From Promethearchaeota archaeon (lineage in GTDB: Archaea > Asgardarchaeota > Lokiarchaeia > Sigyniarchaeales > SOKP01): a stretch of DNA of 8,489 nt. Each line of letters starts with the position of its first letter. Position 1 is the stretch's first letter. The DNA is taken from contig JAUWHL010000287.1 of NCBI GenBank assembly GCA_030605895.1, forward strand, positions 1-8,489. The letters run 5' to 3'. This document shows positions 1-4,709 of the stretch, piece after piece. The position numbers and the translations under genes are program-made. Under the pieces are notes generated by a model. It was given only the letters and a program-made list of their open reading frames with translations. It searched no databases and had not been told where the DNA came from.

Positions 1-853
1 TATCAATATAGTCTATCCAATCAATCATATCTAGGGTTTTAGTAAATTCTTCTCCAAACTGCAAGTATTCTCCTAGATGGTTATCCCCAACATATGGAAA
101 ATATCCAAATCTCTTAAAAACCTCGAAAGTTAAAGTTGAAAATTCAAATCTATCATCATGTTCATTAAAATATTTCATGGCATTTTTATTAAAAGATGGT
201 ATTAAATCTTTTCCTATAGATAAATCCTCTAATCCCAATAAAAATGCAAAGTGATTAAGCCCCGCTACTTTCATTTTCAACTCATTTATAGGCTTTTTAA
301 ACAGCTTAGGTAAATGCTCTACCATGAATCCTATTTGATGACATAATCCAATGAATTTTAAATTTTTTACACTTCTTTTAATTGCTAAACATACTCTTGA
401 CATAGGATTTGAAAAATTAATGAAAAAAGCATCTGGGCATATTTTCTCAGCATCTCTAACTATCTCAACGATTGGAGGAATTATTCTCCACGCGTGAAAT
501 GTACCACCTGGACCACCACACTCTCCTAGGATTTGTGTAGAACCATGTTTTCTTGATATTCTATAATCTTGCCGCCATAATTCCGTTCGATCTCCAACCT
601 CTATTGAATTAATTATGAAATCTGCACCATTCAGTGCTTTAATCCTGTCAGTTGTCCGTTCAAGATTGAATTTGTTATCTCGCTTTTCATTTTCAACCAT
701 TAAGAGTTCATAAATCATTTCTAACTTCTCATTATTAATATCATGAAGAACAATTGTTGAATCTCCCAGAACTTCACTTAAATAGATATCATTAAACATG
801 GGTAAACCAAAAGAGGTTGAGCCTGCTCCGATTAATACAATTTTTTTATTCAT
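1..853 (-). CDS. Glycoside hydrolase family 4 (NAD-dependent alpha-glycosidase type), C-terminus cut off
   Basis: Seen: an open minus-strand frame runs from ATG at 853 off the left edge, giving 284 residues of what is usually a 430-480 residue protein. An N-terminal Rossmann nucleotide-binding motif (IGAGS, residues 8-12) is followed by GECGGPGGTFHAWRIIP (about 110-126), FSNPMS (147-152), LCH (170-172), GLNHF (198-202) and GDNHLGEYL (256-264). Known of the family: GH4 enzymes need NAD+ and a divalent metal, usually Mn2+, bound by the Cys of the CH motif (C171 here) and the His of the NH motif (H201). They cleave glycosides by a redox-assisted elimination rather than by acid/base hydrolysis. 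The GGPGG...FHA..IP stretch resembles the alpha-glucosidase/alpha-galactosidase/alpha-galacturonidase branch more than 6-phospho-glycosidases, but the substrate cannot be decided. There is no signal peptide, so it should be cytoplasmic. The ribosome site is weak (GTGA just before ATG), and an in-frame stop lies close upstream, which supports this start. Confidence 0.9.
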   Translation of the reverse strand, partial: MNKKIVLIGAGSTSFGLPMFNDIYLSEVLGDSTIVLHDINNEKLEMIYELLMVENEKRDNKFNLERTTDRIKALNGADFIINSIEVGDRTELWRQDYRISRKHGSTQILGECGGPGGTFHAWRIIPPIVEIVRDAEKICPDAFFINFSNPMSRVCLAIKRSVKNLKFIGLCHQIGFMVEHLPKLFKKPINELKMKVAGLNHFAFLLGLEDLSIGKDLIPSFNKNAMKYFNEHDDRFEFSTLTFEVFKRFGYFPYVGDNHLGEYLQFGEEFTKTLDMIDWIDYID

Positions 854-922
854 TTCACTTTAAAACCATGTTATTATCAATTAGCTTAATAATTTAGTTA
901 AAAGTAAAATCAATTTAATAGG

Positions 923-930
923 TTTTTAAA
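923..930 (-). promoter_or_regulatory. Candidate TATA box of the GH4 gene
   Basis: On the minus strand this reads TTTAAAAA, flanked by CC. Archaeal transcription would start about 26 bases downstream, near 900, leaving a leader of about 45 bases before the ATG at 853. The site is judged by motif and spacing only. Confidence 0.35.
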
Positions 931-989
931 GGATTCATTCAAACATCCATTATACTTACTTGTCAATTACACGTCTTAATAATCTGACA

Positions 990-1010
990 AATGGGAAAAG
1001 AATGGGAAAA
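990..1010 (+). repeat. Tandem pair of AATGGGAAAA
   Basis: AATGGGAAAA occurs at 990-999 and again at 1001-1010, an 11-base period (one helical turn). The second copy abuts the TATA box at 1011 and supplies its purine-rich BRE. This arrangement could be a repeated factor site, possibly for TFB or an activator, or simply a duplicated BRE. Confidence 0.5.
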
Positions 1011-1018
1011 TTTATAAG
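1004..1018 (+). promoter_or_regulatory. Strong archaeal promoter (BRE + TATA) for the structured leader and 59-codon gene
   Basis: GGGAAAA followed by TTTATAAG (1011-1018) matches the archaeal purine-rich BRE plus TATA pattern. Counting about 26 bases from the box centre predicts a start at 1040-1042, exactly where an ATG lies (1041) and just before the first RNA helix (1057). This is the most convincing promoter in the window. Confidence 0.55.
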
Positions 1019-1040
1019 GTTATTATTCATATTCTAAATA

Positions 1041-1124
1041 ATGAGTTTTTCACATCATAATACTACTTGTACATGGGCAGGCTATAAGAGAGCCTTTATT
1101 ATCCCATTAAAGATAGTATTATAA
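1041..1124 (+). CDS. Possible leaderless 27-residue peptide
   Basis: Seen: ATG at 1041 opens 27 codons ending in TAA at 1122-1124. The start coincides with the transcript start predicted from the TATA box at 1011-1018, as expected for a leaderless archaeal mRNA. The peptide begins MSFSHHNTTCTW and ends in a hydrophobic AFIIPLKIVL stretch. It overlaps almost all of the first nested RNA structure (1057-1122), so the same bases may be constrained by RNA folding instead. If real, it could be a leader peptide for the 59-codon gene. A run of 28 open codons is not rare by chance, so the case rests on the start position. Confidence 0.25.
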   Translation: MSFSHHNTTCTWAGYKRAFIIPLKIVL

Positions 1125-1187
1125 AAGAGAATAAATCAAAACTCTTGACCTCTTTCTTATAATTTTTACTGATTTGTTCTCTTTTAT
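1057..1187 (+). ncRNA. Structured RNA leader: nested three-helix element followed by an 18-bp hairpin
   Basis: Seen by base pairing. P1 pairs ATAATACTA (1057-1065) with TAGTATTAT (1114-1122), 9 bp. Inside it P2 pairs ATGGG (1073-1077) with CCCAT (1103-1107). Inside that P3 pairs AGGCT (1079-1083) with AGCCT (1091-1095) around the loop ATAAGAG. Asymmetric internal loops lie at 1066-1072/1108-1113 and 1078/1096-1102. A second hairpin pairs 1121-1138 with 1170-1187: 17 Watson-Crick pairs plus one G-U, with a 31-base loop. The two elements share bases 1121-1122. They lie between a strong TATA box and the small gene at 1281, so they are either a cis-acting leader (riboswitch or attenuator-like) or an independent small RNA. 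I do not recognise a known riboswitch class, C/D-box or H/ACA guide. Confidence 0.45.
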
Positions 1188-1266
1188 GACTACAACTCAT
1201 TGGAATTGATTTGAAATAGGTCAATAGTAGATTTGATTCTCCAAGTGAAGGATTCAAAAAAAAATT

Positions 1267-1274
1267 GGAGGTGA
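1267..1274 (+). promoter_or_regulatory. Near-perfect Shine-Dalgarno site deciding a TTG start
   Basis: GGAGGTGA is followed by six bases and then TTG at 1281. It matches the archaeal anti-SD CACCTCC along its whole length. The overlapping GTG at 1271 is in a frame that stops after nine codons, so TTG is the only well-placed start. Confidence 0.65.
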
Positions 1275-1280
1275 AAACTA

Positions 1281-1460
1281 TTGGTAGAAGAATCAGATAA
1301 AATGGATCTGATATTGGATTATTATAAAGATTGGGATTCTTATAAAGCCCCAGTTATGATGTCATTAGATGTCCCAAATGAATTTTCAGAAAGCCTTGAA
1401 GCTGAAGATGAGAGAAGACTGAAAGCATTGAGACTGAAAATGAGAAAAAGACTGAGGTAA
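1281..1460 (+). CDS. Small charged protein of unknown function (59 residues, TTG start)
   Basis: I do not recognise this protein. Seen: a TTG start six bases after GGAGGTGA and a TAA at 1458-1460. The N-terminal half is acidic and aromatic (DYYKDWDSYKAPVMM, about 13-27), a short loop follows (LDVPNEF), and residues 37-59 form a highly charged, probably helical tail. That tail runs from acidic (SLEAEDE) to strongly basic (RRLKALRLKMRKRLR), which would suit RNA, ribosome or membrane-phosphate contact; this is inference. No Cys, signal peptide or membrane segment is present. It is the only evident gene of its transcript, preceded by a long structured leader and followed by a poly-T tract. A later ATG (codon 8) could start a shorter form but lacks a ribosome site. 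Confidence 0.65.
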   Translation: MVEESDKMDLILDYYKDWDSYKAPVMMSLDVPNEFSESLEAEDERRLKALRLKMRKRLR

Positions 1461-1491
1461 AAATATTAAGGATCTTCTATATTGTAATAAC

Positions 1492-1510
1492 TTTTTTTTA
1501 ATTTTTTTTA
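1492..1510 (+). terminator. Poly-T terminator of the 59-codon gene
   Basis: Two runs of eight T (1492-1499 and 1502-1509) are separated by AA, 31 bases after the TAA. Archaeal RNA polymerase terminates at such U-rich tracts without needing a hairpin. The tract overlaps the last codons of the convergent aminotransferase, where the same bases encode its C-terminal Lys-Lys-Asn. Confidence 0.5.
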
Positions 1511-2688
1511 TTTATCAACGTATTAATTCTTTCAATTGCTTCTCTAATACGTTGTTCTGGTTGAGTTAAAGCGAATCTTACAAAACCTTCTCCATATTGA
1601 CCAAATCCTATCCCTGGGGTGATGACAACTCCTATTTCTATTATTTTTTTTACAAACTCCATACAGCTATTATCACGATATTTTTCAGGAATTTGAGTCC
1701 AGACATAAAATGTTGCTTGAGGTTTGTTTGTTGTCCAACCAATATCATTTAATCCTTTAATTAGAATATCTCGTCGCTTTTCATAAATTTTTACCGTTCT
1801 TTCAATTATTTCTGGTTTTTTTTGAGATTTATATTCATTTAATCCTTTAATTACTGCTCTTTGGATAAACTTAGGGCAGCCAGAATCAATTTGAGATTTA
1901 ATCTTTCTTAATCCCTGTATAATATCTTTATTCCCAGCAACCCAACCGCACCGGAATCCAGTCATATTAAACATTTTAGATGCACTATTAATTTCAACAT
2001 GGTTTTGATCTATTTGTAATATTGAAGGTGCAATATAATCATCAAATGTAAATTCTGAATAAGGATTATCATGAACTATAAAAAAATTATAATCTTGAGC
2101 ATAATCAACCACTTTTTTCAAAAATTCTTTCGGTGCTATTGCACCAGTGGGGTTATTCGGATAATTTAAATACATCAATTTTGCTTTTTTAAGAATTTTT
2201 ATATCAATTTCATCTAAATTAGGTAAAAAATTTCTTTCTTTCAATAACGGCATTGAATATGGGTCTGCATCACACAGTTTTGTTGCTCCATTCTCATATA
2301 CAGGGTATCCCGGATTAGGACAAAGTACTATATCTCCTGGATTTACAAATGCTCTTGCAATGTTAGCTACTCCTTCCTTTCCTCCAATTACATTTGAAAT
2401 CTCCTCTTTTGGATCTAAATTGATATTAAATCTAATCTTATACCATCTAGCAACCACCTCTCTAAAATCTTCTTCTCCCATACTTGCGGGATACTTCTGA
2501 TTCTCAGGTTTTTTAACTTGTTTTATTAATTCATTGATGATTAAATCAGGAGTAGCTATATCAGGATCTCCAATTCCCAGAGGAATTAAATCAATCCCTT
2601 TCTTTCTTTTTTCTGATAATAATTGTTCTATCTCCACAAAAATATATGTTGGGAGCCTCTTAACTCTCTTAGAATATTCTATTTTCAT
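1498..2688 (-). CDS. PLP-dependent class I/II aminotransferase, LL-diaminopimelate aminotransferase type
   Basis: The 396-residue length is normal for fold-type I aminotransferases. Seen: LGIGDPD (37-43), NPGYPVYENG (125-134), YLNYPNNPTGA (173-183), HDNPYSE (206-212), INSASKMFNMTGFRCGW (233-249) and FVRFAL (369-374). By family comparison K238 should hold PLP as a Schiff base, N178/N179, D207 and Y210 position the cofactor, R246 contacts the phosphate, and R371 binds the substrate carboxylate. The GIGDPD start and SK-NMTGFR block resemble DapL, which makes LL-diaminopimelate from tetrahydrodipicolinate using glutamate, for lysine synthesis. Related archaeal enzymes transaminate alanine, aspartate or other amino acids, so the substrate is not certain and I give no symbol. 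No other lysine-pathway gene is in view. It should be cytoplasmic. The ATG follows AGGTG at 2695-2699. Confidence 0.9.
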   Translation of the reverse strand: MKIEYSKRVKRLPTYIFVEIEQLLSEKRKKGIDLIPLGIGDPDIATPDLIINELIKQVKKPENQKYPASMGEEDFREVVARWYKIRFNINLDPKEEISNVIGGKEGVANIARAFVNPGDIVLCPNPGYPVYENGATKLCDADPYSMPLLKERNFLPNLDEIDIKILKKAKLMYLNYPNNPTGAIAPKEFLKKVVDYAQDYNFFIVHDNPYSEFTFDDYIAPSILQIDQNHVEINSASKMFNMTGFRCGWVAGNKDIIQGLRKIKSQIDSGCPKFIQRAVIKGLNEYKSQKKPEIIERTVKIYEKRRDILIKGLNDIGWTTNKPQATFYVWTQIPEKYRDNSCMEFVKKIIEIGVVITPGIGFGQYGEGFVRFALTQPEQRIREAIERINTLINKKN

Positions 2689-2694
2689 TTAAAG

Positions 2695-2749
2695 CACCTA
2701 TTATTTAAAATTAGGATTAGAAATGTGTTAAAATAATCATTGTATAAAT
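2695..2749 (-). promoter_or_regulatory. Promoter and ribosome site of the aminotransferase gene
   Basis: On the minus strand a TATA-like CATTTATACA occupies about 2741-2749. This predicts a transcript start near 2718 and a leader of about 30 bases. AGGTG (2695-2699) lies six bases before the ATG at 2688. The site suggests the gene is transcribed separately from the transporter behind it. Confidence 0.4.
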
Positions 2750-2790
2750 GATAAAAATTTTTCGAAAAAGTAATACAAATTACATTATCA

Positions 2791-2818
2791 AAAGAAATAA
2801 ATAAAAAAATAAAAAAAT
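2791..2818 (-). terminator. Poly-T terminator after the MFS transporter
   Basis: On the minus strand two runs of seven T separated by A are followed by further T-rich bases, beginning about 10 bases after the transporter's stop codon. This is a typical archaeal intrinsic terminator and separates the transporter from the aminotransferase transcript. Confidence 0.5.
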
Positions 2819-2827
2819 TAGGTATTC

Positions 2828-4126
2828 CTATTCAGATCTCTCTTTTGTTATCTCATATTCTTTAGGATCCATTGTGAAAAAGGGAAGAAGATCAACATTT
2901 ATTAGGATTGCCATTATTAAAAAGATAAGCGCATAAGTTCCAAATACGGGGAATCCAGCGAAACTTATAAATAGAATGCTCGTTAGTTGTAATCCTATAA
3001 CACTCCCTAAATTAACAAAAGAATTACAGGTTGCATAATAAGTACTGTCCATTTCTGGGTATTGCTGAGATTCCTGCCCAATTACAGCTGAAAATGCAGA
3101 ATTTTTCCAACCAGAGGAACTACCTATAATAAATGCAAATATCATCATAATATACCATGGTACAGGGATTACAAAAAGCAAGAAAGAACCTGTTGTAATG
3201 CAAAATGAATAATAAACACTACGTTTTCGAGATTGTAGATCTGCAATTCTCCCTCCAATTATAGCTCCAGCTATAACTCCTAAGCCGACAATAAAAGCAA
3301 CTAGGGCGTTAGGAGCATATAAGTCAGCATTTCCAATAAGATCGATTTCAGATCCCGTAGCACCAACTAATCCCCATTGAATGAGTATAAAAAGTGGTAA
3401 TATTACAAATATTACACCATCACTAATTGCATTAAATAATGAAAATCCAAATACTTTCCAATTTTTACGCCTACCAAAAATTACTTTAAGATTTTCGAGT
3501 GCATTTACCTCTATAGATTTTTCCACATCTTTAACGAGTAATACTAAAAAGGGAAATACTATCATAACAATCCCTAGAATTATAAAAGAAACCTCTACAA
3601 CACCTCTCAGACCTAAAAAAAGCATTACAACTAATGGTCCACCAGCAATGATCCCTACAGATCTAAATCCCCAACATATTCCCTGGACTCGTCCAAGTCT
3701 TTCTTTAGGATAAAGATCGAGAATGAGTCCATCAATTGCAGTGTCTCCCATTGCTACACCAATAACAATCATAATACCCAGAAGTGTTATCATTAACATA
3801 GCATTATCAGGTGTTAATACAAAAGGTACTAATATCCAGAGTAAACCCGATATAATCGAAGGGAAGATTATCCAAGGTTTTCTTCTGCCCATCTTCTTTA
3901 AACCAAATTTATCAGAAAGTATCCCATAAATGAATTTCACTCCAAAAGGAAGAAGAACCATTGACATAACTAAAGAAATCTCACCTACATCTAACGTTGT
4001 AATTAGTTGTAATAAATAGATTGGTATAATTGTGGTGAAGAACGACTGTGTAATGCCTTGAGTGAAATAATTCAATGAAAAGATTCCGATATATCGCTTT
4101 TTTAATTCTACTGTACTTTTTTCCAT
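2828..4126 (-). CDS. Major facilitator superfamily transporter, AmpG/PucC-like
   Basis: A 432-residue, very hydrophobic protein consistent with 12 transmembrane helices in two six-helix halves. The loop after helix 2 carries the MFS signature as GILSDKFGLKKMGRRKP (68-84). The region around helix 4-5 reads MGDTAIDGLILDLYP (126-140) then RVQG...WGFRSVGIIAGG, similar to AmpG/PucC-type carriers (D.aiDal..D, G.....R..G). The second-half equivalent of the signature loop is GGRIADLQSRKR (291-302). A cytoplasmic linker (about 199-224) joins the halves, and both ends appear short and cytoplasmic. The substrate is not determined: the family includes muropeptide, pigment-related and sugar carriers. The glycosidase two genes downstream makes a sugar possible, but separate promoters and terminators weaken that link. 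No SD precedes the ATG, so it may be leaderless or nearly so. Confidence 0.85.
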   Translation of the reverse strand: MEKSTVELKKRYIGIFSLNYFTQGITQSFFTTIIPIYLLQLITTLDVGEISLVMSMVLLPFGVKFIYGILSDKFGLKKMGRRKPWIIFPSIISGLLWILVPFVLTPDNAMLMITLLGIMIVIGVAMGDTAIDGLILDLYPKERLGRVQGICWGFRSVGIIAGGPLVVMLFLGLRGVVEVSFIILGIVMIVFPFLVLLVKDVEKSIEVNALENLKVIFGRRKNWKVFGFSLFNAISDGVIFVILPLFILIQWGLVGATGSEIDLIGNADLYAPNALVAFIVGLGVIAGAIIGGRIADLQSRKRSVYYSFCITTGSFLLFVIPVPWYIMMIFAFIIGSSSGWKNSAFSAVIGQESQQYPEMDSTYYATCNSFVNLGSVIGLQLTSILFISFAGFPVFGTYALIFLIMAILINVDLLPFFTMDPKEYEITKERSE

Positions 4127-4142
4127 AAGTATTATTAAAAGA

Positions 4143-4152
4143 AATAATATAG
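4143..4152 (-). promoter_or_regulatory. Candidate proximal TATA box of the MFS gene (leaderless transcript)
   Basis: Minus-strand CTATATTATT lies about 21 bases before the ATG at 4126, and no Shine-Dalgarno sequence is present. Together these fit an almost leaderless mRNA. A better TATA match, TTTATATA on the minus strand at 4251-4258, would instead give a leader of about 100 bases. Confidence 0.3.
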
Positions 4153-4375
4153 TTTTTTAGTGAATAAGGATTTAGAAGTTAATATTATTTTTATACTTAA
4201 TATTTTTATGTAGAGCGTTGAGTTCTTCAAAGGAAAATATTCTCTTAGAGTATATAAATATCATTTTAAGAATATACATAAAAACTTAAGTAAAATAGGA
4301 AAAGACAATTTTATTTTTATGGAGGATAATCTCTCCTTATTTGGAGTTCACGTTTAAAGAATTTAATTTGATTTA

Positions 4376-4489
4376 TTATAAATTTAAGGGTCGTGGTAGT
4401 AATTGGTTTCCAAATTTGTGTAAATGATCTTCTAAAAGATTTATCGAAAGCTCTATTCTATCTATTCTAGCTTGGACTTGACTTAACAT
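4376..4489 (-). CDS. Coiled-coil microprotein (37 residues; 45 if started at 4513)
   Basis: I do not recognise the family. Seen: ATG at 4489, eight bases after GGAGAG (4498-4503), opens 37 codons ending in TAA. Hydrophobic residues V5, I9, I12, I16, L19, L23, F26 and L30 follow a 4-3-4-3-4-3-4 spacing, the exact heptad pattern of a coiled coil, with charged or polar residues between them (for example RIDRIE, LEDHLHK). The tail ends in LLPRPLNL. An upstream in-frame ATG at 4513 would add MGLRRDKF and is close to where a leaderless transcript from the TATA-like box near 4532-4539 would begin. The heptad regularity plus the SD make chance unlikely despite the short length. A homo-oligomer or a partner for a larger coiled-coil protein is plausible; this is inference. 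Confidence 0.5.
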   Translation of the reverse strand: MLSQVQARIDRIELSINLLEDHLHKFGNQLLPRPLNL

Positions 4490-4497
4490 AAATTTAT

Positions 4498-4503
4498 CTC
4501 TCC
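4498..4503 (-). promoter_or_regulatory. Shine-Dalgarno site of the microprotein
   Basis: Minus-strand GGAGAG, within AAGGAGAGAT, lies eight bases before the ATG at 4489. It favours that start over the in-frame ATG at 4513, which lies upstream of this site. Confidence 0.45.
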
Positions 4504-4514
4504 TTAAACCCATG

Positions 4515-4540
4515 TTCTTATGTTAATCTGTGTATAAGAA
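4515..4540. promoter_or_regulatory. Inverted repeat over the microprotein promoter
   Basis: TTCTTAT (4515-4521) and ATAAGAA (4534-4540) are perfect 7-bp inverted repeats around 12 bases. The right arm contains the minus-strand TATA-like CTTATACA. A dimeric repressor bound here would block TBP, so this is an operator candidate. Confidence 0.3.
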
Positions 4541-4554
4541 TAATTAATTAAAAA

Positions 4555-4640
4555 ATTATGAGAGTCCTAAGATTTTGTGGATTCTTGCTATGAATTTTAA
4601 TATGTTTAAAAATTGTGGTTTTAGTAAGAATTCTCATAAT
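4555..4640. repeat. 9-bp inverted repeat upstream of the Fe-S gene
   Basis: ATTATGAGA (4555-4563) and TCTCATAAT (4632-4640) are exact inverted copies separated by 68 bases. The space between holds smaller imperfect AT-rich pairings (around 4592-4613). It could close an RNA structure or bracket a control region of the gene starting at 4710. Confidence 0.3.
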
Positions 4641-4694
4641 GTAATTAAATCATCAAAATTTTACTCAATTATAACAATATAAGAAACCTTAAAT

Positions 4695-4700
4695 GAGGAT
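4695..4700 (+). promoter_or_regulatory. Ribosome binding site of the Fe-S gene
   Basis: GAGGAT lies nine bases before the ATG at 4710 and supports that start. An ATG at 4694 opens only a few codons before a stop. Confidence 0.5.
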
Positions 4701-4709
4701 ATCTTAAAA

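Larger units (their letters stand above)
854..1280. other. 427-base divergent intergenic region
   Basis: This gap separates the minus-strand glycosidase from the plus-strand 59-codon gene. From left to right it contains the glycosidase promoter candidate (923-930), a tandem 10-mer (990-1010), a strong plus-strand BRE/TATA element (1004-1018), a possible leaderless 27-codon ORF (1041-1124), a folded leader (1057-1187) and a purine-rich Shine-Dalgarno site (1267-1274). No tRNA-like T-loop, C/D-box RNA or long ORF was seen in it. Confidence 0.6.
4127..4709. other. 583-base divergent intergenic region
   Basis: It separates the minus-strand transporter from the plus-strand Fe-S gene. It contains TATA candidates at 4143-4152 and 4251-4258, a 7-bp inverted repeat ATATTCT/AGAATAT (4237-4243 and 4269-4275) flanking the second of these, the coiled-coil microprotein gene (4376-4489), an inverted repeat over that gene's promoter (4515-4540) and a wider one (4555-4640). 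Stretch 4276-4375 shows nothing I can name beyond a small GGAG/CTCC hairpin near 4321-4336. Confidence 0.55.

Noticed and set aside
1057..1122. tRNA or guide RNA (C/D or H/ACA) interpretation of the nested helices
   Set aside because: There is no GTTCRANNC-type T-loop or CCA-end arrangement, no RTGATGA box C, and no clear K-turn, so neither class fits.
1121..1187. 18-bp hairpin as a Rho-independent-type terminator or a transposon inverted repeat
   Set aside because: No U-run follows the 3' arm (next bases are GACTACAACTC), and there is no transposase or target-site duplication around it.
3381..3929. Two plus-strand ORFs (3381-3713 and 3723-3929) within the MFS gene
   Set aside because: They are antisense to a clear transporter gene, have Ser/Thr/Ile/Pro-rich composition typical of the complement of membrane-protein codons, and show no recognisable motif.
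4321..4336. Small GGAG/CTCC hairpin and a 12-codon ORF starting near 4319
   Set aside because: The stem is four bp and the ORF very short with no ribosome site or promoter spacing; chance explains both.
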